Positions 27,851 through 38,654 of a stretch of 64,000 bases of DNA are shown here, one piece after another. Position numbers and translations under genes: made by a program. Position 1 is the stretch's first letter. The number at the start of each line of letters is the position of its first letter. The notes below the pieces were generated by a model, which had not been told where the DNA came from, did not search any database, and saw only the letters and a list, made by a program, of their open reading frames with translations. The DNA comes from Shewanella psychrotolerans (GTDB taxonomy: Bacteria; Pseudomonadota; Gammaproteobacteria; Enterobacterales; Shewanellaceae): positions 1,736,001-1,800,000 of the forward strand of contig NZ_CP080419.1 in the NCBI RefSeq assembly GCF_019457595.1, in the 5' to 3' direction.

Positions 27851-28705
27851 ATGTCGTTAGTTAAAACGGTTTCTCTATTACTTGCATGTTTAGTTATGCC
27901 TGCTGCTTTGGCTCAGACTTTTACATTTACCGCTATTCCAGACGAGAATGAGAGTCAGCTAAAAACCCGTTTTGACAAGGTGGCTCGCTATTTAGAAGCA
28001 GAACTTGGGGTGGAAGTTGCTTATGTTCCTGTAAAATCTTACGCTGCAGCAGTTACGGCCTTTCGTAATAATCAAGTGCAATTGGCGTGGTTTGGTGGTC
28101 TTTCTGGTGTTCAGGCGAGACGGTTGGTTCCAGGATCGAATGCGATTGCACAAGGATATGAAGACCAATATTTTAAAAGTTATTTTATCGCTCATCACTC
28201 CACTGCATTAGTTAAGTCTACTAACTTCCCTAATCTTAACGGATTTACCTTCACCTTTGGCTCTAAAGGTTCAACCTCGGGTCGTTTAATGCCGCAGTTT
28301 TTTATCGAACGCAACATGGGTAAAAAGATCGAAGACATTTTTACCCGTACCGGATTTTCTGGCGACCATAACCGTACTATTGCTCAGGTTGAAGCTGGGG
28401 CTTATCAGGTTGGCGCCGTCAACTATAAAGTATGGGACACTATGGTTGAGAAAGGCGAAGTCGATACCAATAAAGTCAAAGTGATTTGGGAAAGCCCGGC
28501 TTATCCAGACTATCAGTGGACAGTAAGAGCGGGTGTCGATCAGCAGTATGGTGAGGGTTTCAGTGACAAATTAAAGGCAGCGTTACTTAACATGAAAGAT
28601 CCAGATCTATTAGCCAGCTTTCCTCGACAATCTTTTGTTGAAGCCACTAATCAAGCTTATGAGCCGATTGAGTCAGTAGCGCAAACGATTGGGTTGTTAG
28701 ATTAA
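27851..28705 (+). CDS. PhnD-family ABC transporter substrate-binding protein
   Basis: About 284 residues with a signal peptide ending at ALAQT. The PhnD fold is shown by TFTAIPDENESQLKTRF, YVPVKSYAAAVTAFRNNQVQLAW and GSKGSTSGRLMPQFFI. These proteins bind oxyanions such as phosphonates, phosphite or selenate; this form is most like those annotated as putative selenate carriers. The start at 27851 (MSLVKT) gives a proper signal peptide; a 14-codon upstream extension from 27809 is unlikely. It begins a three-gene operon, with the ATPase and double permease following closely. Confidence 0.85.
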   Translation: MSLVKTVSLLLACLVMPAALAQTFTFTAIPDENESQLKTRFDKVARYLEAELGVEVAYVPVKSYAAAVTAFRNNQVQLAWFGGLSGVQARRLVPGSNAIAQGYEDQYFKSYFIAHHSTALVKSTNFPNLNGFTFTFGSKGSTSGRLMPQFFIERNMGKKIEDIFTRTGFSGDHNRTIAQVEAGAYQVGAVNYKVWDTMVEKGEVDTNKVKVIWESPAYPDYQWTVRAGVDQQYGEGFSDKLKAALLNMKDPDLLASFPRQSFVEATNQAYEPIESVAQTIGLLD

Positions 28706-28709
28706 TCAA

Positions 28710-29387
28710 GTGTTAGCGTTAGAATCGATATCATTACATTATCAAGATAAGCAGGTGATAGATAAGTTATCCTTATCTATCACCCAAGGTGAAAAGCTGG
28801 CTATAGTCGGGGCTTCTGGCGCGGGTAAATCGACCTTGCTTACCCATATATATCAGCAACTTCAGCGCGACGCCGCACTATGTTCTCAATCTCAAGGACT
28901 GGTAGATGCACTTAGTGTTTATCACAATGTATTTATGGGAGCCTTGAGCCGTCACTATTGGCTCTATAATTTGGCTAATCTTGCGTGGCCGTTTAAGCGC
29001 CATCTTAGCGATATAAAATTGCTTTGTGATTCACTTTTCTTAGATGTCTCACTTGATACTAAGGTCTCCTCCTTATCGGGAGGACAGCGTCAACGAGTTG
29101 CTATTGCTAGAGCCATTTATCAAAACCAGCCTGTGTTTATTGGGGATGAAGCATTTTCGGCGCTTGACCCTATTATGGCCGAACGTTTAGTTGAGTTGGT
29201 ATTAGCTAAGCATGACACTGTGATTATGGTATTGCATGATTGTGCTTTGGCGTTGAAAAATTTTGATAGAATTATTGGATTACAACAAGGTCAGATTGCG
29301 ATTGATAAACCCGCTAGTCAATTGAGTCCACAGCAACTTAGTGACTTCTTCGATGGCGTGGCTCAGAGCGCAGTACAACAAGCGTGA
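28710..29387 (+). CDS. ABC transporter ATP-binding protein (PhnC-like)
   Basis: 225 residues. Walker A is GASGAGKST near residue 34, the Q-loop region is CSQSQG near 60, the signature is LSGGQRQRVAIARA near 125, Walker B is VFIGDEAFSALDP and the switch His follows in VLHDCALAL. The protein is complete. The start is GTG five bases after the binding-protein stop. Its stop overlaps the start of the permease gene (4 bp), so subunits are made in step. Confidence 0.87.
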   Translation: MLALESISLHYQDKQVIDKLSLSITQGEKLAIVGASGAGKSTLLTHIYQQLQRDAALCSQSQGLVDALSVYHNVFMGALSRHYWLYNLANLAWPFKRHLSDIKLLCDSLFLDVSLDTKVSSLSGGQRQRVAIARAIYQNQPVFIGDEAFSALDPIMAERLVELVLAKHDTVIMVLHDCALALKNFDRIIGLQQGQIAIDKPASQLSPQQLSDFFDGVAQSAVQQA

Positions 29388-30904
29388 TCAGATTTCCTTT
29401 CTTTGGTGCTTGGCAGCGATTAACACTATGCATTTGGTTTATTGCCATTATTTCGGCTTATTTCGCTGACATTTCTGTGATTTCGTTAGAGCCATGGAGT
29501 GAACTCACTCGCATGGCATTAGGCTTCATTACGCCAGACTTTTTTGCCACGGAATCTATGGGTCGTGCGTTATGGTTAACCGTCAGTTTCGCGTTGTTAG
29601 GCGTCGCCTTAGGTCTGCTTTTGGGCGCGCCACTGTCGTTAATTTATCAATCAAGATTTGTTGCCGGGATTTGCGCCATGGTGCGTGGCATTCACGAGAT
29701 ATTTTGGGCGCTGTTATTTTTACAACTATTTGGTTTATCACCTATTACGGGGATTTTAGCGATTGCATTACCTTACGGTGCAACATTCGCCCGTGTTTTC
29801 CATGATATTTTGCAGCAGTCTCCCAACACCACAACTCAAACGATGCCAAGCGCTGTTGATAGGGTTAGTCGTTATACCTATGGCAAGTTAGGGCATGTTT
29901 ACCCCTTGATGTTGGCTTATATACGCTATCGATTTGAGTGTGCTCTTCGCAGCAGTGCTGTCCTTGGCTTTATTGGTATGCCTACGATAGGTTTCTACCT
30001 TGAGACAGCGTTTCGTCAAGGGAACTATCATGAAGGGGCGGCATTACTGATGTTATTAGTGCTGCTTATCGGGACCATCTCTTGGTGGGCGAGGGCAAAG
30101 TTGCTTCTGGTTTACCTGTTGTTCGCGATTGTGACTTTACCTCCTATCGGTGCGGTTGACGGTTTATTAGTGTGGCAATTCATTAGCCATGATCTGTTAC
30201 CCCCCGGGATCAATAGCATTGTTTATGGCCAGATTGGGCTGACTCAGGGAATGGAGCTGTTTATTGTTTGGTGGCAGCGTTTGACCTATGAGCAGGCTTT
30301 ACCTGGGATGCTGGCGACATTGATTTTGGCGCTATGCGCATTAGGTGCGACACATCTACTGGCATTGTGGGGATACCTCGCTGCCAGTCGACATTTGCGA
30401 GGTCGATTTGCCGCAGGAGCTAGTCAGCTTTTGCTGCTGCTATTAAGATCGATACCTGAATACCTGCTGGCCTTCATCTTTATGATGTTGCTAGGGCCAT
30501 CTATGTTACCCGCAATTGCGGCATTATCACTTCATAATGGCGCATTGATCGCGTATTTGGTCTCGAGGCAGGATGGTGCGATTAAAACTAGCGCATTGTA
30601 TTATCCGCGGCTTGACCATTTTTCTTATGAGGTTTTGCCACGGATCTATCCCAATTTAATCTCGCTGTTGTTTTACCGTTTTGAGATTATTTTGCGTGAA
30701 ACCGCTATTTTTGGCGTGTTGGGAATAGCGACCTTAGGATTTTATATTGACAGTGCTTTCGCCGAAATTCGCTATAGTAACGCATTATATTTATTGCTAA
30801 CGACAGCACTATTAAATGTGGTTGTCGATATTATCGCTCGTCGATTAGTGGCCAAACGATTACCGCAAGGTGTGGTACTTGGGCAAGCTTCCTGCGTAGC
30901 TTAG
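29384..30904 (+). CDS. PhnE-like double permease (fused ABC membrane subunits)
   Basis: A 506-residue protein with about 12 transmembrane helices in two similar halves. Each half ends in a binding-protein-dependent transport signature: ALRSSAVLGFIGMPTIGFYL near residue 195, and ILRETAIFGVLGIATLGFYI near 440. The fusion supplies both membrane subunits of one importer, which explains why only one permease gene is present. The start is GTG overlapping the ATPase stop. The oxyanion role is inferred from the binding protein. The following region is decayed sequence. Confidence 0.85.
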   Translation: MIRFPFFGAWQRLTLCIWFIAIISAYFADISVISLEPWSELTRMALGFITPDFFATESMGRALWLTVSFALLGVALGLLLGAPLSLIYQSRFVAGICAMVRGIHEIFWALLFLQLFGLSPITGILAIALPYGATFARVFHDILQQSPNTTTQTMPSAVDRVSRYTYGKLGHVYPLMLAYIRYRFECALRSSAVLGFIGMPTIGFYLETAFRQGNYHEGAALLMLLVLLIGTISWWARAKLLLVYLLFAIVTLPPIGAVDGLLVWQFISHDLLPPGINSIVYGQIGLTQGMELFIVWWQRLTYEQALPGMLATLILALCALGATHLLALWGYLAASRHLRGRFAAGASQLLLLLLRSIPEYLLAFIFMMLLGPSMLPAIAALSLHNGALIAYLVSRQDGAIKTSALYYPRLDHFSYEVLPRIYPNLISLLFYRFEIILRETAIFGVLGIATLGFYIDSAFAEIRYSNALYLLLTTALLNVVVDIIARRLVAKRLPQGVVLGQASCVA

Positions 30905-30913
30905 CCTTTATTC

Positions 30914-31082
30914 TTATTCGTGTTGGGCTTTCGTTCGGCGTTTGATAATACCTTTGCAGCAAAATGCTGCGACTAAGGTAAATAAGGTGACTGCAGACAT
31001 AATTAAGGCATAATCCTTATCTACATCGCATCATAGCCACTACCGCCCCCATAATCGCCAACGGCACATAAAATTTAGTCAA
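30914..31082 (-). pseudogene. Decayed small membrane-protein gene
   Basis: On the minus strand TTG at 31082 opens KFYVPLAIMGAVVAMM and then meets a frame break. In another frame the reading continues DKDYALIMSAVTLFTLVAAF and CCKGIIKRRTKAQHE to a stop at 30914. Both pieces have membrane-helix character and join sensibly if one base is added or lost. It is probably a small two-helix protein gene broken by a frameshift. No family is recognised. Confidence 0.45.
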
Positions 31083-31103
31083 TTTGGAATATTCTGGCAC
31101 TAT

Positions 31104-31499
31104 AGCGGCGCCGTTTTTCTCGATGAGATAGTTGATTTCTCCCTATTGCAGCAAACAATTTTACTGCGTTTTTTGCAACAGGGGTTATCTCTAGACTTGG
31201 AAAAAACGGTGAGTGAAAGCTGGATGTTAGTGATCACCGCTACTCACAGAGACTTACAGGTTGAAGTCGCAGAAGGGCAGTTTGGTGAAGATTTCTATTA
31301 TCGTCTAAATGTGCTGCCCATACATATGCCAGCATTGAGAGGGCGCCGTGAAGTATTGGGCGTTTGGTAGAGCATTTTTTACAGCTGCATAGTAAGCGAT
31401 ATGTGCTGTTAGACGATGTCGAGACATGATGGCAATCGCACTAAGGCTTTACAGTTTTTAGGCCTCAGTTATGAAGGCATTCGTATATCGTTTGGAAAA
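31104..31499 (+). pseudogene. Remnant of a sigma-54-dependent (NtrC-type) activator
   Basis: From 31104 the frame reads SGAVFLDEIVDF, then TATHRDLQ and EDFYYRLNVLPIHMPALRGR. These are the Walker B, sensor and YYRLNVLPI blocks of the AAA+ domain. The frame then shifts: LVEHFLQLHSKR continues from about 31355. A second shift brings DGNRTKALQFLGLSYEG, a Fis-type HTH (normally GNRTKAAELLGIS). The N-terminal domains, Walker A and most of the region between AAA+ and HTH are missing. It was once a regulator and is certainly not functional now. Confidence 0.85.
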
Positions 31500-31502
31500 G
31501 TA

Positions 31503-32057
31503 TCAGTTAGTGTAGATGCTCGCGATAAGCAACCGCAGCTTTAGACCAATGTTACTCGTAATACCTGAGGTAACAAAGCGTATATCACCTTGGGGATCGA
31601 TAATATAGATCGCCGGAAAAGCCAGTGCTCCCCATTGTTGATGTATGTTTGAGGTGTCATTAATGACCTTAAATTGATAGTCATGCTCACGCATAAACTG
31701 TGCGATCTCTTCATCACTACCAGATCCAACCGCAATTGTGATCACATGATGATCATTGACAAGCGTGTTCACCATTGGGGAGGTGACACGGCACACTGGG
31801 CACCAGGTCCCCCAAAAGTAGATTAGTGTTGGCTCTGTTGTTGATAGCGAAATTGGGGCCCCCTCAATTGTTAAGCTTGAGAGTGCTGGTGCGTGACCAT
31901 TAATCATGTGACGCTGTTGGTATGAAAGCGCTAAAAAAGCGATGATGCCAAACAACAGTAGATCTCTAAGCCAGCGATGTCGTCTCTTTTGGGGAAACAA
32001 TTTCTTTTTCAAACCAGTTTGTGTTTTGCTTCGATTTAATTTGTTACTGGCAGACAT
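31503..32057 (-). CDS. Membrane-anchored thioredoxin-like protein (ScsD/TlpA type)
   Basis: A 184-residue protein with a basic N-terminus and one transmembrane helix at about residues 34-52, followed by a periplasmic thioredoxin fold. The redox motif is WGTWCPVC near residue 82, with the cis-Pro region at AFPAIYIIDPQG. This Cys-Pro-Val-Cys form is that of ScsD-type protein disulfide oxidoreductases linked to copper tolerance. It overlaps the end of the acpH gene region by none and reads away from the decayed regulator. Confidence 0.85.
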   Translation of the reverse strand: MSASNKLNRSKTQTGLKKKLFPQKRRHRWLRDLLLFGIIAFLALSYQQRHMINGHAPALSSLTIEGAPISLSTTEPTLIYFWGTWCPVCRVTSPMVNTLVNDHHVITIAVGSGSDEEIAQFMREHDYQFKVINDTSNIHQQWGALAFPAIYIIDPQGDIRFVTSGITSNIGLKLRLLIASIYTN

Positions 32058-32069
32058 TCTTGCGTAAGC

Positions 32070-32663
32070 CTATAGGTATTGGCTTGGAGTTTGCCTTGTC
32101 CAAATTCGGCTATAGGCCATTAATTGTGGGTAGAAAGTGCGAAAGGCTATCTCAATTTCAATATCCATTTTTTTAACGGTTTTTACGGCGCCATTAAAAA
32201 TCTCAGGTTTTGATACACGCTGAGCGACAGATTCGATAGCTTTATGTAAACCACTCGGGGTCTCGTAGGCCAAAAGCCAGTTCTCTTGCTTCATTTTAGG
32301 CACAATATCGATAAGTTTAGCTGGCAGCTGTTGGGTATTTTCTATGGCAAAATAAGCCCCTTGGGCAAATTCAGCCAATGACTGATTGTGATATTCATCC
32401 CAATATTTCGCCAACATATGGTCGAATGCCAAATCGATGAGTATGGGGGCTGCACGTTGTAAATTGGAGGGGAACGCCGCACGTAACTCTTTAGTAAGTT
32501 CATGGCTGTCGGTTAACGAATCTATTTGTCTGTGTAGCCAAATGCCTTGTTGTAGCGCTTTAGGGTGGTCAGATATGTTGCCCTTAGCGAAGTCGCCAGC
32601 TAAATTTGCTGCCAGGTTGGTTTTACTATTATCTGCGAGGTGAAGGTGTGCTAGAAAGTTCAT
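32070..32663 (-). CDS. acpH: Acyl carrier protein phosphodiesterase
   Basis: About 197 residues. The N-terminal MNFLAHLHLA and the GDFAKG and GIWLHRQIDSLTDSH blocks are the AcpH/ACP hydrolase signature, with the metal-binding His and Asp residues of an HD-like fold. It removes the 4'-phosphopantetheine group from holo-ACP. The start at 32663 gives the standard N-terminus; a 9-codon extension from 32690 lacks support. It sits 12 bases upstream of the ScsD-type gene, so the two may share a transcript. The preceding gene on the other strand is the small ORF at 32830. Confidence 0.9.
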   Translation of the reverse strand: MNFLAHLHLADNSKTNLAANLAGDFAKGNISDHPKALQQGIWLHRQIDSLTDSHELTKELRAAFPSNLQRAAPILIDLAFDHMLAKYWDEYHNQSLAEFAQGAYFAIENTQQLPAKLIDIVPKMKQENWLLAYETPSGLHKAIESVAQRVSKPEIFNGAVKTVKKMDIEIEIAFRTFYPQLMAYSRIWTRQTPSQYL

Positions 32664-32829
32664 TAGATAGCGTTTATTTTTCTTTATCAAAGCATTGTTT
32701 TCACGTTATCATGCTCCTCTGTGCTAAGGAACCTTTATTTTGATTATCGCGTTGATGATATTAAGTTGGTGACTTTACGGAGTGCACATAGTGATTATTC
32801 ATTAACCTATCGGTTTTTAAGGATCAAGG

Positions 32830-32988
32830 ATGATGTGGAACTGGTTCTCCAAATTGCTTAATAAAAAAGTACAACCTAAACGTCGACGCGTACAGGTTGA
32901 TATCCCTATAGAACAGCACACCTACCGTAAGGCTCAGTTCGGTTTACACAGAAACTCATCTAATGATGAGGATAAAAGCCGCCGCTAA
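32830..32988 (+). CDS. Small basic protein, 52 residues
   Basis: ATG at 32830 (or 32833) opens a frame reading MMWNWFSKLLNKKVQ, then PKRRRVQVDIPIEQ and HTYRKAQFG, ending NDEDKSRR at TAA. An AAGGA ribosome site lies 8 bases before the start. The N-terminus is amphipathic and aromatic, the middle strongly basic. Codon use is ordinary and the frame is fully open. It lies in the 370-base gap before queA and may share its transcript. No family is recognised. It could be a nucleic-acid-binding or membrane-surface peptide. Confidence 0.55.
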   Translation: MMWNWFSKLLNKKVQPKRRRVQVDIPIEQHTYRKAQFGLHRNSSNDEDKSRR

Positions 32989-33061
32989 GCTTAATTCGGG
33001 TTGATCTTCTCGGTTTCTGCAAATAGACTAGCGGCCGATTTATGCTGAGCAGAGACCCATT

Positions 33062-34099
33062 ATGCGTGTTGCCGATTTTTCTTTCGATCTCCCTGATGAA
33101 CTGATCGCCAGATATCCTATGCCTGAGAGAACAGCTTCTAGATTGTTGACCCTTGACGGTGTAACAGGTGCTTTGGCTGATAAGCAGTTTACCGACATAC
33201 TCGCACTAGTTAATCCTGGTGATCTGATGGTGTTTAATAATACTCGGGTTATCCCTGCTCGGCTGTTTGGGCAAAAACAAACTGGCGGTAAGCTTGAAAT
33301 ATTGGTTGAGCGTATGCTCGATGACAAGCGTATCCTTGCCCACGTGAGAAGTTCTAAATCGCCTAAGCCTGGTAGTATAGTTTGCTTAGACGGTGGCTAT
33401 GAGATGACCATGCTTGAGCGTCATGACACCCTATTTGAACTTGGGCTCAATAGCGATAAAACGATTCTAGAAGTGCTCGAAGAGGTGGGGCATATGCCAC
33501 TTCCTCCTTATATCGATCGCCCAGATGAGGATGCGGATAAAGAGCGTTATCAAACCGTTTATAATCAGAACCCTGGTGCGGTTGCTGCGCCAACAGCTGG
33601 CCTTCATTTTGATGACACCTTGCTTGCCGCATTAAAACAGAAAGGCGTTAACACCGCTTTTGTTACTTTGCATGTGGGCGCTGGCACCTTCCAACCCGTA
33701 CGTGTCGATAATATCCTTGAGCATAAGATGCATTCTGAGTGGGCAGAAGTGCCTCAAGAGGTTGTCGATCAGATTAAAGCGACAAAAGATGCGGGTAATC
33801 GTGTGATTGCCGTTGGCACCACATCGGTTCGCTCTTTAGAAAGCGCGGCTAAGGCTAGTGATGGTGAATTAAAGCCATTTAGCAGTGATACCGATATCTT
33901 TATCTATCCCGGTTATGAGTTCAAAGTGGTTGATGCGCTGGTGACCAATTTTCATTTGCCAGAATCGACACTCATCATGCTCATTAGTGCATTTGCCGGT
34001 TTTGATGAGGTAAAAAACGCCTATCAGCACGCGATTGCTCAAAAATACCGCTTTTTTAGCTATGGTGATGCCATGTTTGTGACTAAAAAAGCGAACTAA
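33062..34099 (+). CDS. queA: S-adenosylmethionine:tRNA ribosyltransferase-isomerase
   Basis: A 345-residue protein of standard length with the QueA signature: [24 protein letters not shown] at the N-terminus, [13 protein letters not shown] near 57, and [11 protein letters not shown] near 180 with [12 protein letters not shown] following. The enzyme adds the epoxycyclopentadiol precursor of queuosine to tRNA, using the ribosyl part of SAM. It is followed by a terminator and then tgt, the usual gene order. Confidence 0.97.
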   Translation: MRVADFSFDLPDELIARYPMPERTASRLLTLDGVTGALADKQFTDILALVNPGDLMVFNNTRVIPARLFGQKQTGGKLEILVERMLDDKRILAHVRSSKSPKPGSIVCLDGGYEMTMLERHDTLFELGLNSDKTILEVLEEVGHMPLPPYIDRPDEDADKERYQTVYNQNPGAVAAPTAGLHFDDTLLAALKQKGVNTAFVTLHVGAGTFQPVRVDNILEHKMHSEWAEVPQEVVDQIKATKDAGNRVIAVGTTSVRSLESAAKASDGELKPFSSDTDIFIYPGYEFKVVDALVTNFHLPESTLIMLISAFAGFDEVKNAYQHAIAQKYRFFSYGDAMFVTKKAN

Positions 34100-34115
34100 G
34101 AAGTGATTTTGTTTT

Positions 34116-34149
34116 AAAATACCCACCCCACAATTGCGGTGGGTATTTT
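34116..34149 (+). terminator. Intrinsic terminator after queA
   Basis: AAAATACCCACC (34116-34127) and GGTGGGTATTTT (34138-34149) form a 12-bp stem with a 10-base loop and a T-run to 34152. It separates queA from tgt, which therefore needs its own promoter. Confidence 0.88.
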
Positions 34150-34266
34150 TTTGCAGTTTTTTAAGATTCAGGGTTGATACTCAATTGTTTGCCCTTATCT
34201 CTATTGATCATCAGTGCTAAAACATTTTAGCGTGAATAGAGTCAGACTGTTTCTCTGGCGAGGTAA

Positions 34267-35394
<1,128 letters not shown>

Positions 35395-35421
35395 TTTTAC
35401 TGCTAATAAGAAGAGAGAAAT

Positions 35422-35754
35422 ATGTTCATTTCAAATGCATTCGCAGCCGACGCTCCTGTAAGTGGTGCTGGTGGTACTATGGAATTAGTTTTCATGCTGG
35501 TCATCTTTGGCCTGATCTTTTACTTCATGATTTTCCGTCCTCAATCAAAGCGTGTTAAAGAGCACAAGAACCTAATGAGCTCGTTGAGCAAGGGTGATGA
35601 AGTGTTAACTAGCGGCGGGATTTTAGGCAAAATAGCTAAGATCAGCGATGAGAATGATTACGTATTGTTGACTATCAACGAGACGAGCGAGATCACAATT
35701 AAAAAGGATTACATTGCGGCTGTGTTGCCTAAAGGGTCTATTAAGTCACTTTAA
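35422..35754 (+). CDS. yajC: Preprotein translocase accessory subunit YajC
   Basis: A 110-residue protein with one hydrophobic helix at about residues 20-42 (ELVFMLVIFGLIFYFMIFRPQ) and a cytoplasmic domain KGDEVLTSGGILGKI. YajC associates with SecDF at the SecYEG translocon. It starts 25 bases after tgt and 39 before secD, as expected for one operon. Confidence 0.96.
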   Translation: MFISNAFAADAPVSGAGGTMELVFMLVIFGLIFYFMIFRPQSKRVKEHKNLMSSLSKGDEVLTSGGILGKIAKISDENDYVLLTINETSEITIKKDYIAAVLPKGSIKSL

Positions 35755-35792
35755 GTTTTAACTAAGTCACTTTAAGCCAAGAGGGCGATGGT

Positions 35793-37643
35793 GTGTTAAA
35801 TAAATACCCAATGTGGAAAAACCTAATGGTGATGATTATTATCGCCGTAGGTGCTTTCTACGCAATACCAAATCTATTTGGTGAAGACCATGCAGTGCAG
35901 ATCGTTGCAACGCGCGGTGCTGAAGTCAACGTATCAACTCAGACTCAGGTCAATGAGGTACTGTCGGCTACAGGCATTGCTGTTAAGCGTTCTGAGCTTG
36001 AAAATGGTCAGTTGTTAGTGCGTGTAGCAAATGCAGAACAGCAGTTGCTTGCTAAAGAAGCAATTGCAGATTCACTCGGTGATAAGTACATCGTGGCGTT
36101 GAACTTAGCGCCAGCTACGCCGCTGTGGCTAGAGTCGATGGGCGGTAGCCCTATGAAACTGGGTCTCGACTTGCGTGGTGGTGTTCACTTCTTAATGGAA
36201 GTGGACATGAGCGAAGCGATACGTAAGATGACCGAAGCTAAAATCTCCGATTTTAGAAGCGATCTTCGTAGCGAAAAAATCCGTTATGCGGGTATTCGTA
36301 ATACCCCAAAAGGGATTGAGATTAAGTTTCGTGATGCAGACAACCTAGCTAAAGCTGAGCAGTTCCTCAAAACGCGCAGCAACGATATGGTCTTTACCGA
36401 TACGACGTCGGGTGACGATTATCAGTTGCTTGCCAACATGAGCGAAGTCTACCTTAAACAGATTAAGGAAGAGGCGCTGCAGCAAAACATCACAACGTTG
36501 CGTAATCGTGTAAACGAATTGGGTGTTGCTGAGCCTGTGGTACAACGCCAAGGTGCAGAGCGTATCATCGTTGAGTTACCCGGTGTTCAAGATACCGCAC
36601 GTGCTAAAGATATCTTAGGCGCGACAGCATCGATTGAATTCCATATGGTTGACGAAAAAGCTGATGCAGCTGCTATCGCAAGTGGTCGCATCGCTGCCAG
36701 CTCGCAGATCTATGAGCGTCGTCAAGGCGGTCAGGTCGCTCTGCAAAAAGCTGTGATGCTGACGGGTGATCATATTCAGGGGGCACAACCCAGTTTTGAT
36801 GAATATAGCCGTCCACAAGTATCAATTAACTTAGATGCAAAAGGTGGCTCTATCTTCTCAAACGTGACCAAAGACAATATCGGTAAGCCGATGGCGACTT
36901 TGTTCATTGAGTATAAAGATAACGGCGCGAAAAACCCTGATGGCAGCGTTAAGATGGACAAAATTGAGGAAGTTATCTCAGTGGCGACCATTCAAGCACG
37001 TCTAGGACGTAACTTCGTTATTACAGGTCTTGATCACTCTGAAGCGCAAAACTTAGCCTTGTTACTGCGTGCTGGTGCCTTGATTGCTCCTGTATCTATC
37101 GTTGAAGAACGTACTATTGGTCCAAGCCTAGGTGCTGAAAACATCGAAAACGGTGTTCAGGCGATGATTTGGGGCATGGCTGTCGTACTTGTCTTTATGT
37201 TGGTCTACTACCGTGGCTTTGGCTTAATAGCAAACCTCGCATTAACCGCTAACTTAGTGATGGTTGTTGGTGTAATGTCCATGATTCCAGGTGCGGTTTT
37301 AACCTTGCCAGGTATTGCCGGTATGGTATTGACTGTGGGTATGGCTGTTGATGGTAACGTACTTATTTACGAACGTATTCGTGAAGAGTTACGCGCTGGT
37401 AGAAGCGTTCAGCAAGCAATACACGAAGGTTATGGCAATGCATTTTCAACCATTGCCGATGCTAACATTACCACCTTTATGACAGCGTTAATTCTATTTG
37501 CAGTGGGTACCGGTGCTGTTAAAGGCTTCGCGGTCACTCTGATGATAGGTATTGCAACGTCTATGTTTACTGCCATCGTGGGTACCCGTTCAATCGTGAA
37601 TGCGATTTGGGGTGGTAAGCGCGTGAAGAAACTGTCTATTTAA
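35793..37643 (+). CDS. secD: Protein translocase subunit SecD
   Basis: 616 residues, the usual length. One N-terminal transmembrane helix is followed by a large periplasmic region ([14 protein letters not shown] at about 120; [18 protein letters not shown] at about 240) and five C-terminal transmembrane helices with [16 protein letters not shown]. The GTG start at 35793 gives the expected [10 protein letters not shown]-terminus. SecD and SecF use the proton gradient to complete protein export. secF follows after 13 bases. Confidence 0.97.
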   Translation: MLNKYPMWKNLMVMIIIAVGAFYAIPNLFGEDHAVQIVATRGAEVNVSTQTQVNEVLSATGIAVKRSELENGQLLVRVANAEQQLLAKEAIADSLGDKYIVALNLAPATPLWLESMGGSPMKLGLDLRGGVHFLMEVDMSEAIRKMTEAKISDFRSDLRSEKIRYAGIRNTPKGIEIKFRDADNLAKAEQFLKTRSNDMVFTDTTSGDDYQLLANMSEVYLKQIKEEALQQNITTLRNRVNELGVAEPVVQRQGAERIIVELPGVQDTARAKDILGATASIEFHMVDEKADAAAIASGRIAASSQIYERRQGGQVALQKAVMLTGDHIQGAQPSFDEYSRPQVSINLDAKGGSIFSNVTKDNIGKPMATLFIEYKDNGAKNPDGSVKMDKIEEVISVATIQARLGRNFVITGLDHSEAQNLALLLRAGALIAPVSIVEERTIGPSLGAENIENGVQAMIWGMAVVLVFMLVYYRGFGLIANLALTANLVMVVGVMSMIPGAVLTLPGIAGMVLTVGMAVDGNVLIYERIREELRAGRSVQQAIHEGYGNAFSTIADANITTFMTALILFAVGTGAVKGFAVTLMIGIATSMFTAIVGTRSIVNAIWGGKRVKKLSI

Positions 37644-37656
37644 GGGGAAGTTGACC

Positions 37657-38604
37657 ATGTTCCAGATTTTATCAATTAAAGGCACGATCAACTTCTTACG
37701 CCACGCTGTGCCGATTAGTATCTTATCGCTTATTTTAGTGATTGGTTCCTTAGGTTCGTTAGCGGTTAAGGGCATTAACTGGGGGCTCGATTTCACCGGC
37801 GGTACTGTCGTTGAAATGGAGTTTACCCAGGCGGTTGACCTTAATAAGCTGCGCAGCGTGTTAACCTCTGACGAAACCGATGGTGCCTTGGTACAGAATT
37901 TTGGTTCTAGTCGCGACGTGCTGATTCGTTTACCCGTCAAAGAAGGGGTTAAAAGCGATATTCAAGTTGAACATGTAATGGAAGCTGCATCAGCGGTTGA
38001 TCCTAGTGTGATACAAAAGCGCGTTGAGTTCGTTGGACCACAGGTCGGTAAAGAACTTGCAGAGCAGGGCGGTTTAGCGGTACTTGTTGCGCTTATCTGT
38101 ATTCTTATCTATGTCTCTTTCCGCTTTGAGTGGCGTTTAGCGATGGGCTCGGTTGCGGCATTGGCGCACGATGTGATTGTGACCTTAGGTGTGTTCTCGG
38201 TATTCCAACTGGAATTCGATTTGACTGTACTTGCAGGCGTATTAACGGTTGTAGGTTACTCACTTAACGATACGATTGTGGTGTTTGACCGTATACGTGA
38301 AAATTTCCTTAAGATGCGTAAAGGGACACCCGAAGACGTCGTAAATACGTCGATCACACAGACCATGAGCCGTACCATTATTACTACTGGTACAACATTA
38401 GTTGTGGTGGTGGCCTTGTTCCTTAAAGGCGGCACCATGATCCATGGGTTCGCCACGGCGCTACTCATGGGGATTTTTGTGGGTACGTTCTCCTCGATCT
38501 ATGTGGCAAGTTTCTTAGCGATTAAGCTTGGTATTAATCGCGAGCATATGATGCCTGTTGAGATTGAAAAAGAAGGTGCTGATCAAGACGCCTTGATGCC
38601 TTAA
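37657..38604 (+). CDS. secF: Protein translocase subunit SecF
   Basis: 315 residues with six transmembrane helices and a periplasmic domain. The signature WGLDFTGGTVVEMEF lies near residue 37, and the helix pair includes YSLNDTIVVFDRIRENF near 210. The start is the ATG at 37657; an upstream TTG in frame is unlikely. It closes the yajC-secD-secF operon. A T-rich hairpin terminator follows. Confidence 0.97.
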   Translation: MFQILSIKGTINFLRHAVPISILSLILVIGSLGSLAVKGINWGLDFTGGTVVEMEFTQAVDLNKLRSVLTSDETDGALVQNFGSSRDVLIRLPVKEGVKSDIQVEHVMEAASAVDPSVIQKRVEFVGPQVGKELAEQGGLAVLVALICILIYVSFRFEWRLAMGSVAALAHDVIVTLGVFSVFQLEFDLTVLAGVLTVVGYSLNDTIVVFDRIRENFLKMRKGTPEDVVNTSITQTMSRTIITTGTTLVVVVALFLKGGTMIHGFATALLMGIFVGTFSSIYVASFLAIKLGINREHMMPVEIEKEGADQDALMP

Positions 38605-38627
38605 TTTTATTTGCACTGCAATATGAT

Positions 38628-38654
38628 AAAAAGCCACTTTATGTGGCTTTTTTT
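38628..38654 (+). terminator. Terminator of the yajC-secDF operon
   Basis: AAAAAGCCAC and GTGGCTTTTT form a stem with a 5-base loop and a run of T. Confidence 0.92.
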
